Shown: piece by piece, positions 12,110-24,436 of the stretch
Numbering within the stretch: position 1 is the stretch's first letter
Layout of the letters: each line of letters starts with the position of its first letter
Assembly: GCA_026874595.1 (NCBI GenBank)
Contig: CM049311.1
Location: forward strand, 33,563,676-33,627,675
Source: Sipunculus nudus
Taxonomy: Eukaryota; Annelida; Sipuncula; Golfingiida; Sipunculidae
Direction: 5' to 3'
Length of the DNA stretch: 64,000 bases
Made by a program: the position numbers and the translations under genes
The notes under the pieces: model-generated
Told to the model about the DNA's origin: nothing
Database searches by the model: none
The model's input: the letters and a program-made list of their open reading frames with translations, nothing else

Positions 12110-12945
12110 TCGTTAAGGGGTAGTTTAAGCTCTCGGAATAGTCTGCAGTGTCTGTTTCAACATTGGGTCAGTTTTATTTACTGTTAGCTTAATTGGGATT
12201 CTAACTTTACAGGATATTTCGCAGTTATCTATGGTTCATGACATTCCACCGGTACCATATAGAGTTTTAACATATGTTTGGAAATGCGTATTTGATTTTT
12301 TTTTCCAATTCTTTAATTTGAAGCTTTATATAAGTGAAATTCACAATATACTTATCGCTTTATATAAGTGTAATTTATATCCTTACATTAAAAAAATCAA
12401 TACCCTATTAAATCATAATTTTGGAAACTTATGATTAGACAAAGTCTATGGAATTTTATCAGAATTTCAACATTATGCCCAGATGTATTTTTTTAGTTGT
12501 TACAGGTATGCTTTAATAATTTATTTTTTGTTCGAGTATTTTAAATTCATTATAATTAACTTTTGGATAAAACCATCAAGTACCAGACATCCACAATTTA
12601 TATATACCAACAGGTACAGCACATCCTTAGTTTCAGGATATGCACATGCCGAGGGGACTAAGGCCGGTATTTTGTAAATATTAAGTAAAAACTGAGACAA
12701 TGTGTACACATGTTCATACTGTTGCCAAAAGGACCCGTTCACTACCAAAGGCAAGACAGGGTTTATTTTTATGTTTATCTTGTACCAAATCATCATTGCA
12801 TGGTCTATCTGCACGGGCCAAACCCGCAACTGTAAACGAGGTATTACAGCAGTTAATTCAGCTACAATAAAAACACAAAACAGGCCGCTATTATGGGATA
12901 AGGATAAAGCGTATATTTCGGTTATGCCATACACCTCCGCCTCCC
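12110..12945. other. Non-coding stretch, no element recognised
   Basis: Overlapping open frames occur on both strands (about 12521-12934 minus, 12702-13010 plus) but no domain, signal peptide or splice context supports them. Confidence 0.35.
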
Positions 12946-12947
12946 GC

Positions 12948-13469
12948 CTATCTTCTCTGAATAAACATCCGGTTGATATATGTACTCAATGTGATCACAG
13001 GAATTTTTAAATCAAAATCATCAACTGGACTCATTTTAATAACAGGATCTTTTACGTCATAGTCATCAACAAGACTCATTGTGATAACAGGATCTTTTTT
13101 GTCACAATCATCAACTTGACTACTTGTGATAACAGGATCTTTTACGTCATAGTCATCAACAAGACTCATTGTGATAACAGGATCTTTCACGTCACAATCA
13201 TCAACTGGACTCATTGTGATAACAGGATCTTTCACGTCACAATCATCAACTGGACTCATTGTGATAACAGGATCTTTCACGTCACAAACACCAACTGGAC
13301 TTCTTGTGATAAAAAGATCTTTCACGTCACAATCATCAACAAGACTCATTATGATAACAGGATCTTTCACGTCAAAATCATCAACTGGACTCATTCTGCT
13401 CACAGGATTTTTTTTTTTATCACAATCACAAGATTCACATTCGGGTTTGGATGTGTGGATATTGAACAT
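12948..13469 (-). CDS. Uncharacterised repeat-containing open frame (173 codons)
   Basis: An ATG at 13469 opens a 173-codon frame to 12948. Its core is eight to nine copies of a 15-residue acidic unit resembling DVKDPVITMSPVDDC, preceded by a short Cys-containing lead (PECESCDCDKKK). There is no signal peptide or membrane segment. The DNA unit is 45 bp, so one stop-free unit keeps the frame open, and two plus-strand frames across the array are open for the same reason. The open frame is therefore weak evidence for coding. Substitutions between units include several amino-acid changes (C/Y/F, P/L/Q), as expected without selection. No flanking splice sites were convincing. Confidence 0.2.
   Translation of the reverse strand: MFNIHTSKPECESCDCDKKKNPVSRMSPVDDFDVKDPVIIMSLVDDCDVKDLFITRSPVGVCDVKDPVITMSPVDDCDVKDPVITMSPVDDCDVKDPVITMSLVDDYDVKDPVITSSQVDDCDKKDPVITMSLVDDYDVKDPVIKMSPVDDFDLKIPVITLSTYINRMFIQRR
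13000..13428. repeat. 45-bp minisatellite, about 9-10 units
   Basis: The anchor AACAGGATCT or a near variant recurs at 13041, 13086, 13131, 13176, 13221, 13266, 13311, 13356 and 13401, exactly 45 bp apart. Units differ by a few bases, with the best homogeneity in the middle (13176-13266). Confidence 0.95.
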
Positions 13470-13494
13470 CTGTCAGCTAATTAAAAACAATTAT

Positions 13495-13870
13495 GTTCCC
13501 TAACTGCACAGAATCGTACTCTCAAAAGTACGACCCTGCAGTTTAAGGATGGTGGGCAAGGAAATCCTCTCCCCACAATGCACTGGGGCTGCTTACAATA
13601 CCATCGGCTAAGGTATAAATGTAGTAAAGAGGTTAATGTAGTCCTTTAACAGATGCTGAATCAGAATTGTTGCAAGGAAAATGACATGACCATGAGTGCT
13701 TTTTTTTTGTAAGGACTGAACGGAATTCTTTTTTGTAAGCATGCGCATGCCTAATGTAAACAGAAGGTATTTTCTTGAATTGTGACAAATTTTAATTGTT
13801 ATGTTTGACAGGTGAGACAAGAGGTCCCGGTCATCCCCAAAATGCCAAACTGGAATACGTCTGGTTTTGA
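13495..13870. repeat. Dispersed repeat family D, copy 1
   Basis: Colinear with 54795-55120 in the same orientation. Shared blocks in order are CACAATGCxCTGGGG, TGTAGTxAAGAGGTTxATG, a T-run followed by GTAAGGACT, TGTAAACAGAAGGT, and ACAAATTTTxATT running into GACAGxTGAGACAAG. The two copies are clearly diverged, with many indels. I found no inverted termini, tRNA head or coding domain, so the class of repeat is unknown. Confidence 0.6.
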
Positions 13871-14084
13871 GTAGAAACGCCATCTTGCCGGAGCGTGTTG
13901 TGTTTCTTTAATGAATAATACCGGAGTTTAATTAAAGACAACATTATCATATTTTTTAAAGGTGTTGACTTTCTAAATCACCGTGCAGTTAATATATTAA
14001 GGCTACTTCATTTTAGCTCATGGTTCGCTTGGCGTTTGTTGCTATCTTATTAATTTTTTTTTCAGATTTATTTTAATGATTTCT

Positions 14085-14955
14085 GACATATACCACGTGG
14101 TTTGTAAGAAATATAAAACAGGTTTCATATGATTAACGTGGTGTGTAAGACATATAAAACAGGTTTCATATGGTTCACGTGGTGTGTAAGACATATAAAA
14201 CTAAGTCCAATGAAATTTGAAGGGTTGTGTGTATAAATGAAAAAGGTGCCTATCATGTAAATACCAAATATAGTATCATAACAATTGCAATGCAGAAAAC
14301 AGGAGAATTCAGTTATTTATCAAAAGACACCGTTAACAGAAGTCATAACAACGGCATTGTAAAAAAAAGGTGTTTTTAATGGCTCTGTCTGTTCCTTCAG
14401 CTACCATATACATGGTATTAACGTGACATGTAAGAAATATAAAACAGATTTCATAAGGTTAACGTGGTGTGTAAAACATATAAAACTGGTTTCATATGGT
14501 TAACGTGGTGTGTAAGACATATAAAACAGGTTTCATATGGTTAACGTGGTGTGTAAGACATATAAAACTGGTTACATATGGTTGTGGTGTGTAAGACATA
14601 TAAAACAGGTTTCATATGGTTAACGTGGTGTGTAAAACATATAAAACTGGTTTCATATAGTTAATGTGGTGTGTAAGACATAGAAAACTGGTTTCATATG
14701 GTTAACGTGGTGTGTAAGACATAGAAAACTGGTTTCATATGGTTAACGTGGTGTGTAAGACATAGAAAACTGGTTTCATATGGTTAACGTGGTGTGTAAG
14801 ACATAGAAAACTGGTTTCATATGGTTAACGTGGTTTGTAAGACATTGAAAATTGGTTTCATATCGTTAACTTGGTGTGTAAGACATATAAAACTGGTTTC
14901 ATATGGTTAACGTGGTGTGTAAAACATATAAAACTGGTTTCATATGGTTAACGTA
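14085..14955. repeat. 41-bp minisatellite in two blocks
   Basis: Units of about 41 bp with a core like GGTTAACGTGGTGTGTAAG followed by ACATATAAAAC and GGTTTCATAT. About three units lie at 14085-14205 and roughly thirteen at 14410-14955. A 200-bp non-repetitive spacer separates the blocks. Within the second block a run of units carries ACATAGAAAAC instead of ACATATAAAAC, indicating local homogenisation. Confidence 0.93.
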
Positions 14956-15445
14956 TAGATCGGTTGGAAATTCGTGTTTTTAATAGGCAGATAAAGATGT
15001 CATAATATTTATAATATTAATCTTTTATTAGTGTGTAACATAAGACAGCTGTTATTATTAATGTTTTTATAGTATATATAATATAAATAATTTAGCCTAC
15101 AGAAATAGATTATGGATACGAGGTGCCAGTAAGGCTGAAGTATTAAAATATGTGTACTATATGTAGTGGCCATCTTATTCACCAAAGTTATTTTCCTGTT
15201 AACACTCCGTGAATATCGCGAATGTTCAGTTTAAATAACATGAAAATAGTATTTATAATGCACGTATTTTTATATATATGCACGTATAATTATCGATGAC
15301 GTCATGATTGGCTCTGATCGACCGAGAATCAATTTCAAGGTAAGATATTTTGATAAAATATAAAATATTTTTTTCTTGTTTACAAAATAACTTTGTGAAT
15401 CGTATCTTTCTCTGAAATAAAACATAAAATAAAGAGAGTCTCAAC

Positions 15446-15702
15446 AGATGATACATTCATCACGTGATAATATAATATATAATATTTATATATTGCAAAA
15501 TAAATATATTAATAAAGAGAATTATAAACTTTGGTTCCATTTATAAGTTAACTAAGAAAAGTTATATCTAAACATGGTTAAGAATTAACTTATACTCCAT
15601 TATAATATCTTTTTTCTAAAACCTTATAATAAATTGTAATATATCTGAAATGTGATTAAGTACATATATACATGTATTTGAAATAAGCTATACAGATCCT
15701 AA

Positions 15703-15749
<47 letters not shown>

Positions 15750-16090
15750 ACATTCATCATGTGGGGCAGGGACTCAAATTAGGGAGGATGGGGGTAAATA
15801 TCCCCCTCCACTTTTTGGCAAGGGGGATAGTCAATGTAATCACCCCCCCCCCCCCCCCCACACACACTATTCAACGAATTATATTTATATACTGCAAAAG
15901 AAATACATTAATAAAGAGAATTATAGACTTTGGTCCGTATCAAGGCCTGGTATAGAATTAACTTATACTGTAAACATAACACCTATTTTTCTAAAACCGT
16001 ATAGTTAATTGTTATATATATGAAATGTGATTTAGTACATATATACATATATTGAAAATGTGTAATTAAGACGCTAAAAGGTATATATGT
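15446..16090. repeat. Tandem duplication of a ~300-bp AT-rich block with (TA)n junction
   Basis: Copy 1 (about 15446-15707) and copy 2 (about 15746-16085) share GATACATTCATCA.GTG, TTAATAAAGAGAATTATA.ACTTTGG, TAGAATTAACTTATACT or a close variant, TGTGATTxAGTACATATATACAT, and AAAAGGTATATATxT. A (TA)20 tract (15708-15746) separates them. Copy 2 has gained a segment with a C17 run at 15842-15859. Confidence 0.8.
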
Positions 16091-16168
16091 GTGTAATGGT
16101 GTGTGTGTGCGCGCAAGTCATCAGCCACCCTTTTAGAAAATTGATGGTGCTGACATAAAATATTATAC

Positions 16169-16170
<2 letters not shown>

Positions 16171-16213
<43 letters not shown>
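16171..16213. repeat. (TA)n microsatellite
   Basis: About 20 TA units just downstream of the duplicated block. Confidence 0.93.
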
Positions 16214-16217
<4 letters not shown>

Positions 16218-16219
16218 TA

Positions 16220-17585
16220 CGCTAGCGTCACACTGCATTTGTAGATAAGTGATAAAGATAATAATTGAAAACTAACTGCAAATTTTTCTACTGAAGAGCT
16301 GTGATGGGCAATAGTGCTGATGTGCGGTGACCATATACAAATATCAAAGAAATGACCTACATGTCACAGAAATTACGTGCATATCACAAAAATTATCTGC
16401 ACATCATAGACATGCAATACATAATTGAAAAAACATAGATAAAACCTTATATGCATTAAACATAGCAAAATGAAATGTTATACATCAGGTAAGGTTTTAC
16501 AATGCGTTGGTAATGCATGGAACCGCGACGCGAAGCCGAGCGAATGTTGTGATTGACACACGCCAAGTAGAACTTTACTGGTTTATAACTGAATTGTCCC
16601 AAATGTTTTGCTTCAAGCTCGAAGACAATGTATATACATTCAATGCAGATTACTTGAAAATTAACATTCTTGGAAATAAAGAACCAGGTAAATGTTTGGT
16701 GTCAATCAGGATACTGTTTGCTGTTTCTAGCTATACTTAAAATTTGTATAAATTAAACCATATGACCAGCAGGCGAGGCAGTTAGAAGTCAGAATTATAT
16801 GGAAATTCTTTGACAAATGGCGCAGTATATAGATCAGAAATGAGCTTGAGCTGGAACATTAAGAGGTCAATTAAGATCCCGGGACACTTCCGCGAGTTCC
16901 GAATAAAAACAAAATTAATTAGGTATATAAATTGTACTGTATGATAAATGAAATGTGTAGACTGAACTACTTAGGGGTGTTATAGCCTAAAAGCTGACGT
17001 ATGACAAAATAAACGATCACAGTAACTTAAAGAGCCTCAGTGAATGAAATCCATATTAATATTAAACATATTACATGATAATTATGCTATTCGTCAGTCC
17101 ATACAGGCAAGGGACACTTATTCTTTATTTATTATTCTTATGGAATTAAGCAGGGTTTGGACCCTTAGCATGTATGCCACCTGTGCCCTGTTGACAAAGT
17201 GGACTGAGTTACACCCGTTTGCCTGGAAACAAGAGGATGCTACTCCCTTCTTTGCATGAGAGGAACAATAAAAAAAAAATTCCCTTTATCCCCTCTCACA
17301 CAGCAACAAACATCCAGTTCTTGATTATAATCTGAAGCAAGCAGTAAACGGGTTATTTAAAGCTTGTTTCAGAGGTGAAATTTACATTTTGAACTGTACC
17401 TGCTATCTACATCCTTGACAAAGCTGAATGACAGAGGCCGCTATAAACAATATTTATACATAAATATAATCTATAAATATAAGAGATATAAACATGGAAC
17501 CGGACAAAAAGAGTTAAACATAAAGTTCTGTATAATGTTCCCAGATTATAGCACATCTGTATTCGTCAGGCGGAACTCTGATGCT
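16220..17585. other. Non-coding stretch
   Basis: No supported gene. A 77-codon frame at 16507-16740 ends near a good donor-like CCAG|GTAAAT at about 16689, but has no matching acceptor or known domain. Confidence 0.35.
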
Positions 17586-17589
17586 CAGC

Positions 17590-17612
17590 GGGGGGGGGGG
17601 GGGGGGGGGGGG
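17590..17612. repeat. Poly-G run
   Basis: An uninterrupted run of more than 20 G. Such runs are prone to length error, and open frames crossing it should not be trusted. Confidence 0.9.
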
Positions 17613-17782
17613 GTCGTCCAAACCCACCGGGCCTGTAGCTTACTTTACTGTGCGAAGGACGTGAGAATGAGGAAGACACCGTACCGTTCCCGCACGTCGG
17701 CCGCATAAGTATTCCTGCGGTTACACAAACTGAACGGTGACCAACGGTGTGCGGTGGCCGCAGCGGTTGTGACCGAGGCTTA

Positions 17783-18036
17783 AGGCAAAAAAAAAATAAG
17801 GTATGGTTCTCAGGCGCTTTTGAACTTTTCTTGAGTGTTCCGATAAAAAATGTCATATGATCAGGGAAAAGCATGAAAATAACAAATTTTTTTGCTAAAA
17901 AGGTAGAAGCACTACATAAATTGTATTATTTATCTTCTTGAAAGATAAAAATCAAAATTAAAATTGTTGATGCGGGGGTGTAAAATTGACGCGGGCTGTG
18001 CCTAAGAACCATACCTTATATTTTTTTTTTTTGCCT
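17783..18036. mobile_element. 254-bp inverted-repeat element with TA target duplication
   Basis: AGGCAAAAAAAAAATAAGG followed by TATGGTTCT at 17783 is mirrored at the right end, which reads on the minus strand AGGCAAAAAAAAAAAATATA followed by AGGTATGGTTCT. The element is flanked by TA at 17781-17782 and 18037-18038. Short length, terminal inverted repeats and TA duplication fit a Tc1/mariner-type MITE with no coding capacity. The flanks are two copies of a ~65-75-bp unit (CTGCGGT...GACCGAGGCTTA), so it sits at the junction of a local duplication. Confidence 0.75.
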
Positions 18037-18109
18037 TAGTATTTCTGCGGTCCCAAAAACAGTGCGGTGACCGCAGCGGTTTATGACCGAGGCTTAAGTG
18101 GAATGTCTC

Positions 18110-20430
18110 TAGTCTTCTTATAGGATCTCCCGGGGCTCTAGATTTACCATAATTTACCATAGGTCTCCCGGAAAGCTGTGACCAGTTACTATGCTAATCA
18201 GAAGAAACCGCGTGTATTCCTTAACTCAAGTTGACTTGCATCACAGCTTATTGTAATGCGAGTGGAATTGAACGTATACAGTTAGAACAAAATACACTAC
18301 ACATGTTGCATAAATGTAAGATGCGTATTTGTACTAAACAGGTTATCACAAATAAAATACACACACAAAAACAATTTATGTTTTTTTGTTATATAAATAA
18401 ATGTATATAAATATATAATGCCAATATATGTATAGTTGTCTGGGTACTCTTTATCAAATTGTCATATGACTATACTTGTCAAATAAAATTGTAATGTTGA
18501 TCGTTTTTAATGACGGTTTTAATTTATGATTCTTTCCATACCTTTGAAGAATAAAATAAGAAGGGGAAAGAAGAATAAATAATTCAAAATAATTTGCATA
18601 TTCAGACTTCAGAACAGTGCTGATTGGCATTAGTGCTAGACTGGCCGACTCATATACAAATAATAATTGAAATTAAATTATCTGTATATAACATAAATTA
18701 ACTGAATGTCGCAAAACTGTATACTGTGTGATTACTTGAGTACATTATTCTTTGGCCTATATTACGTTATTTCTGTCCAATGTATATGTAAACATAAAAC
18801 CTTGTTTTTTTATATATCAAAACAAGATTGGAATTTTTATTTTATTGTTATCATCATTATTATCATTATATTAATTTATAAACCGTATATATACACAAAA
18901 ACATGAATATGATCAAAACAGATTAAAAAATATAAATAAAATTATTATAAGCATCGCATAAAACATCAGGAACCACTAAAGATACGCTTCCCTAACTATA
19001 TTGATCTTTAAACGAAAGCTAAAACAAGTAAATGGGTCCGAAGAACTTGTTCCAAATATCTGGGGCAACATTTGCAAAGCCCTGCACCTAAACGTGGATA
19101 GATTTACTGCTGGCTTGAACCTATTTCATTCCTATATAATGTTGTATGGTTGGTTCTAGTCAATTTCGCTAACGTAATCTACTTTTAACATTAAAAAGGA
19201 ATATAAATGAAATAAAATTACCATACCTTTTAAATGTCATGTGATTGCAGCACTCATTGAACGAGGCGTAACGACATTCACATGCACACCCGCCAAAGTC
19301 CTGGATTCCAGGGGATAGTATCACCCGAAATAAAATGCTGTCAGTTAAATACTGATTTCGCGCGCATGCGCACCAGCTTCACATACATAGAAAGTTGTCA
19401 ATGTATACGGGTGCTTTCAAGCGGTGCTGGCCTTTGCGTTAAACTGACAGCCCAGACGTCAGAATTATGGATCGTATTTAAATTTGTACAGCTTAATAGA
19501 TCGTCACTACCGCGTGAGATTATTGGATGGTGTTTGTATAAAACCAGGTTTCTGGTGCACTCTAATTCATATTGATAGATTGATTACCTTAAGAGCACGA
19601 ACTGGTAATTGGTCTTTTTATGATAAATCAGTTATATTTCACCTGGCTCTTATCTGTAGTTTTTGTTGAAAATATTCCACATTTTCTCAACAGCAGAGTT
19701 AGATCCACGTATAGGAAGTATAATTTTTAAAAATGTGGGGATTTTTAGAAACATCAAAAATTGCACAGACGGGAAAACCCTTAACTCATATAATATAATA
19801 TGTAAGTTCAGTGGTATGTGGAGTATATACAGGGTTTCTACCCCTCCCCCACTCTTTCAATCTCCTGTTCGTCTAGTTTAAGGGGCTAGGTGTCTGTAAG
19901 GGTGTGTCAGTGTGTGTGGAGGGGGGGGGGGGCACGGGAGGTTATGCATTCAAGAAAATGCGGTATGGCACAGACTAGGCGGAAAAGCGTGCATTCAACC
20001 AAAACCATGCGTTCATTTAACCAAATATTGACTATGGGCTTACTGTTTTGGGAAATTGTGCTCGTACATTTCGTCTTCCAATTCTAACAATCTAAAGAGC
20101 TTTAGAAGGCTAGCGCGCACATATTTCCTTGTATATAATACCAAGGTAAAATAATTACCTTTCATTTTCTACTTATAAAGCTAAATAATACCAATATTTG
20201 AGCGTCATTTAATTTTTCATTACCATACTTATGCGCATCTTATGTAGACTTTTATATATACATTGTTATATATATTATATTGTACACAATTGTGCTTAAT
20301 TTGTATTTTAACTATATGTATTAAGCAACTCTGTTGCATACTTTTGCATATATACGAAACCCGACCACATATATTTGTACTTAAACTTTAGAATTGTTTA
20401 CGTCACCGCGTTTTCCCTTAAAATTCTGTG
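18110..20430. other. Non-coding stretch
   Basis: No gene with domain or splice support. Open frames at 19282-19575 and 19663-19881 have no recognisable product. A G-run lies at 19920-19932. Confidence 0.4.
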
Positions 20431-20439
20431 ATTGTATGA

Positions 20440-20592
20440 TGTAATTTTAGTTTATGGATTTATTGAATATTGTATTTTATTGTGATGTATCTATGTATTT
20501 CAGGGCCTTTCTGTAATCAGAATTTTATGCTGATAAAGTCTACCCTGAAAGATGTTGTAATAAACAAAGAAATAAATCTGAACTTAGTTTGG
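20440..20592 (+). repeat. Possible non-LTR retrotransposon 3' UTR and tail
   Basis: A T-rich stretch leads to CAGGGCCTTTCTGTAATCAG, then a GATAAAGTCTACCCTGAAAG block and TGTTGTAATAAACAAAGAAATAAA. This layout, a short stem region followed by AATAAA-like tail repeats, is characteristic of CR1-like element 3' ends. No coding part is preserved upstream. Confidence 0.4.
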
Positions 20593-20599
20593 CGGGCTG

Positions 20600-21940
20600 A
20601 GGCTTGATTTGTAGTACATGTATAAGGGGAATGTGAAATTTTGTGGCAAAAACTGTCGTTCAAAGTCAGTGATATTCATTTATAAAACGTATAAAACTAA
20701 ACATTGAATTTTAGACCAATGCGAAATAAAAAATTATAGTTAGGCCTATTCCATTAAACACCTACACGGACTGGTAGTTCAAGGAAACACTTTATAAATG
20801 GCACTTTCCATGGAATAAAATTCAATAAAATTACAATTGTTAATAAAAGCAGCGTCCAAATATGATTGTTTTATTTGTATTTACACACAAAACTACAAGA
20901 TACTTTACATTCGCATTTAAATGGAAACATTTCATTTCGAAATGCTAAACAGAGGTAGACAAAAACGCTGTTTCAGAATGATGATCACTAAAAGGCCTTC
21001 ATTTAGAATTGTGAAATATTCTTTTTAATAATAATTGTTTAAGCCGCTCCATATTTAAACAGCTAATTTATATAATTAACAGACCTTTTTGAAAAGCATG
21101 CGCACTGCGTGTGATGAGCATCTGCTGTGTTGGGTTTAGTCGATTACATTAAAATTCATCAGAAGCCTCGTCTTTAAAGGTTAGGTAGAATTGTTTTTTC
21201 TATTTTTTGAATTATATATTTTTTTAAATATTATTATTTTTTTCGATATAACAGACCCGAACACTCAGTGCCTGTCATCACCTGCAGGTGGCGCAAGTGA
21301 GGTGGGAAATGTCAATCAGAAGATGCACATCTATCTTAATATCAGGTAACAAAAGAAACTTCAAGTGTAAATGCAATGTAAGTGCATCTATATTTTTATT
21401 CGTATTATATTAATATCGGATCACATTTGCATTTGATTTATTTGAAAAAAAAAAACAACTGTATTTATATTTAAATGCAAAGAGCCATATTTGAATCAAA
21501 ACCGAAATCAATTGGGTCATCCTTCCTTGTGTGCTGGTTACATATGTGCAAGAACTAATTTTACCAACTGTAAAATTTTATCGTTTTAACACCAAGTCGT
21601 GAATAGGACTTCGATTTCAGAACAAGCCATTTGCGTATATACATACCAAATGTAATGAACCACGATTAAGTTAGTGTCTGTTTACGTGACTCGGATCAAA
21701 TGAATTTATTGGGCTTTGTGTCTGTTAATCAAACATGCATGAACGTGAAGTAGCGTATCGCGTCATGGATGTTTGAAGCCGCCGAGAACCGTCAGGGGTG
21801 GAAGGCTGCATTCAGACAACTTCACGGACGGCTGTCCCATGACACAACATTTGACCTTGGTTGTCATAACAATGGTTTTTATTGATCTGCTAGAGTATGT
21901 AACCGCTAAAATAGCAATATTATACAACCATAAAGTGATT

Positions 21941-21985
<45 letters not shown>

Positions 21986-23225
21986 AAGACATAATACAAT
22001 AACAAATGCATTTAGAGTTATCGAAGGGTCAGGTTTCACCTAACTGAACTATCGGAATGTCAAATTTATTCATATATCCGTTGATTTTATAGCTACAAGC
22101 TTACCATTCAGGAAACCTCTTTAATTAATGGAAATATTCATCTCTGTAGGACAAACAAGGATAAAATGTAGGTATCCACAAAAATATTAGAAATGAGAGC
22201 GATATATGTGCAGTATTTAACATAAATAAAAACCCAATTCATGTAACTACAAGACTTTCCTGTAACCCCTTTTCTACATATATATTTAATGGATAGTAAT
22301 AATTAATTTTACAAGTCAAATAAGGTTTGAATATTTGTATCCAAACACGATGGGAAATATATATAGTACTTTAATTATGTATTTAAATAATGTCGATCCT
22401 AAATATATAAATCGAAATGAGTATAAATTAAAAGCCTTTCCTACAACCTATCATTCATATATACATTTAATTAACAGGAAAAACTATACATTTGTAGGTC
22501 AAACAAGGCTTAACATGTTGGTACCCGAAACAATGAGTGTAAATTGTACATTATTAATATAAAATATGCAAACCATTTCAATAATTTGTACTCAATTCGA
22601 CTAGCTTTGTTATGTGCGTTGTCTCCACTCCAGTCCTAATATAAATGTTTCTTTAATTATAACGAATAATTATTTATCTTCAACAAAACCAAACGATCTC
22701 TATATAAACAAATGCTTTTTCCCCACTCTTTTTTTATCATAAATGTTTTAGATAAAATCGTTTTAAAGTTATAGGTGGCATTATAAATACGTCCATATAA
22801 TTTGATGGAATACTTCTTCCAACGTATTTATATCTTCTGTTGCTGTACACATATGTATACCATTTTTGTTGACACATTGGTTATATGCTGCCACTGCGTC
22901 TAAATATAAGAACACAAGATGTATCGGAGCCACGTTTAGTGCATGTAGGATGAAGGTTATTTAATAATTTAAGGATTAGAAATTGCTGATGAAGACAAAG
23001 ATTTTATTCAATGTATGAGTTCTAGACAACGCCAAACTCTCTTCTTGCAGGTGGCTAAGGTGTCCATCCGATTTTTCCCTTTGCCTCTGGTTCGGGAGGT
23101 CTCGAGCTGCGCCACATCGTGTCTCTTTGATACCTTTAATATACCCTTATATAGACTGATGTGTAGCATCTACAAAATTATAACTTAGGCAACTCAGCTG
23201 TCTCCTCAGTATTAGTCAATATTAA
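20600..23225. other. Non-coding AT-rich stretch with (TA)n at 21945-21981
   Basis: No gene recognised. The (TA)18 tract at 21945-21981 is clear. Segments around 22150 and 22500 share a short motif (TGTAGG.CAAACAAGG), possibly from an old duplication. Confidence 0.4.
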
Positions 23226-23230
23226 TTTTA

Positions 23231-23696
23231 AAAAAACTCTTATCTATCAACTTGCACCGAGGGGGCTTGCTTGAGCCCGATTTCAGCCGTGTGAACTGTG
23301 CAGCTCGGGTGCAGTCAGAAGCTACCGAAAGGTTGTCTAGTTATCTTCCAATAAATTCGTATCGCCGGTGCATATGTTCTGTATGTTTAGTGAATATATG
23401 CATGAACCAGCATGGCTGTACGTCTGTGTATGTATATATGCGTAAAGTACTAGTATAATTTAAAAAAAAAAACTCTTATCTATCAGCTTGCACCGAGGGG
23501 GCTTGCTTGAGCCCGATTTCAGCCGTGTGAACTGTGCAGCTCGGGTGCAGTCAGAAGCTACCGAAAGGTTGTCTAGTTATCTTCCAATAAATTCGTATCG
23601 CCGGTGCATATGTTCTGTATGTATAGTGAATATATGCATGAATCAGCATGGCTGTACGTCTGTGTATGTATATATGCGTAAATACTAGTATACATA
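23231..23696. repeat. 236-bp near-identical tandem duplication
   Basis: Two units beginning with an A-run and ACTCTTATCTATCA (23231 and about 23467) run colinearly to ATATGCGTAAA.TACTAGTAT. They differ at only a handful of positions (for example CAACTTG/CAGCTTG and TGTTTAGTG/TGTATAGTG), so the duplication is recent. Each carries the same 60-odd-codon open frame beginning at TTG, with no domain and no reason to call it a gene. A C-run follows at 23697-23714. Confidence 0.93.
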
Positions 23697-23719
23697 GCCC
23701 CCCCCCCCCCCCCAGTACA

Positions 23720-24435
23720 AGCCTTCAGCCCGCAACCGCCGCGCCCCGCGCTTGGGAAAACCGATACATATATAGGCGTCCATGCTCCTTTATTCAGACA
23801 GAAAAATAAAACAAAACAATAATATAGGAATAAATGTCTATGAAATGAGTATACCCATAGCTACGTGCACTAAAGAACAGTAATGGCTGACATTATTTCA
23901 GATCTTTAATTTGACAAGCATATGTACTCCTGGCAAAAAATATCGGTCCATTGGAGGCCGGCTCTATGACTAAAAAATTAATGGCTATGAACAAAACCAA
24001 CAACCTGTCTGCGGTGGGCTCACTGATTTGTAAAAATTCTGTTTTGTAAAAGGTTCTAGGGATTAACAGACGCCACATGTCGGAATAGCCCATCTTAATT
24101 CCCTGGAATTCCTTTTTGCCTAACATGTCACCCCAGTTTCAGCAGAAAACTGTTAATAAGTGCCCGGGTAAGTATGCTTATACGTAACCACAAAGAGTCT
24201 GATTCTCACGCTTCCACGTTCTACCAACTTCGTATATCTGATCTGGTCGTCTAAGTGGTTTGTGGGCGGCAAGTAGCCGGGTCTTATCTTATGGTTCGTG
24301 GAATAAATTAATAAAATTAATCCTCTACCTCTGCATGACAATATGGGAAATTAATTGCTACATTCCTCATGGAAAAAAAATTAAACATTTAATTTCAATA
24401 TTGTCATGAATATAAATCAATCAATTGAAAATACA
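23720..24435. other. Unassigned stretch with a minus-strand open frame (24126-23893)
   Basis: The 77-codon minus frame has a hydrophobic middle (RLLVLFIAINFLVI) and looks less random than its neighbours. I cannot link it to a family, and it has no clear splice sites. Confidence 0.25.
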
Positions 24436-24436
24436 G

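Noticed and set aside
16507-16740. 77-codon plus frame with a donor-like end
   Set aside because: No matching acceptor, no recognisable domain, AT-rich surroundings.
21773-21994. Open frame ending in repeated isoleucine-tyrosine
   Set aside because: The C-terminal part is simply translated (TA)n; the rest has no motif.
23252-23688. Two identical ~67-codon frames as a duplicated small gene
   Set aside because: Starts are TTG, there is no domain or promoter evidence, and the identity is explained by the 236-bp tandem duplication.
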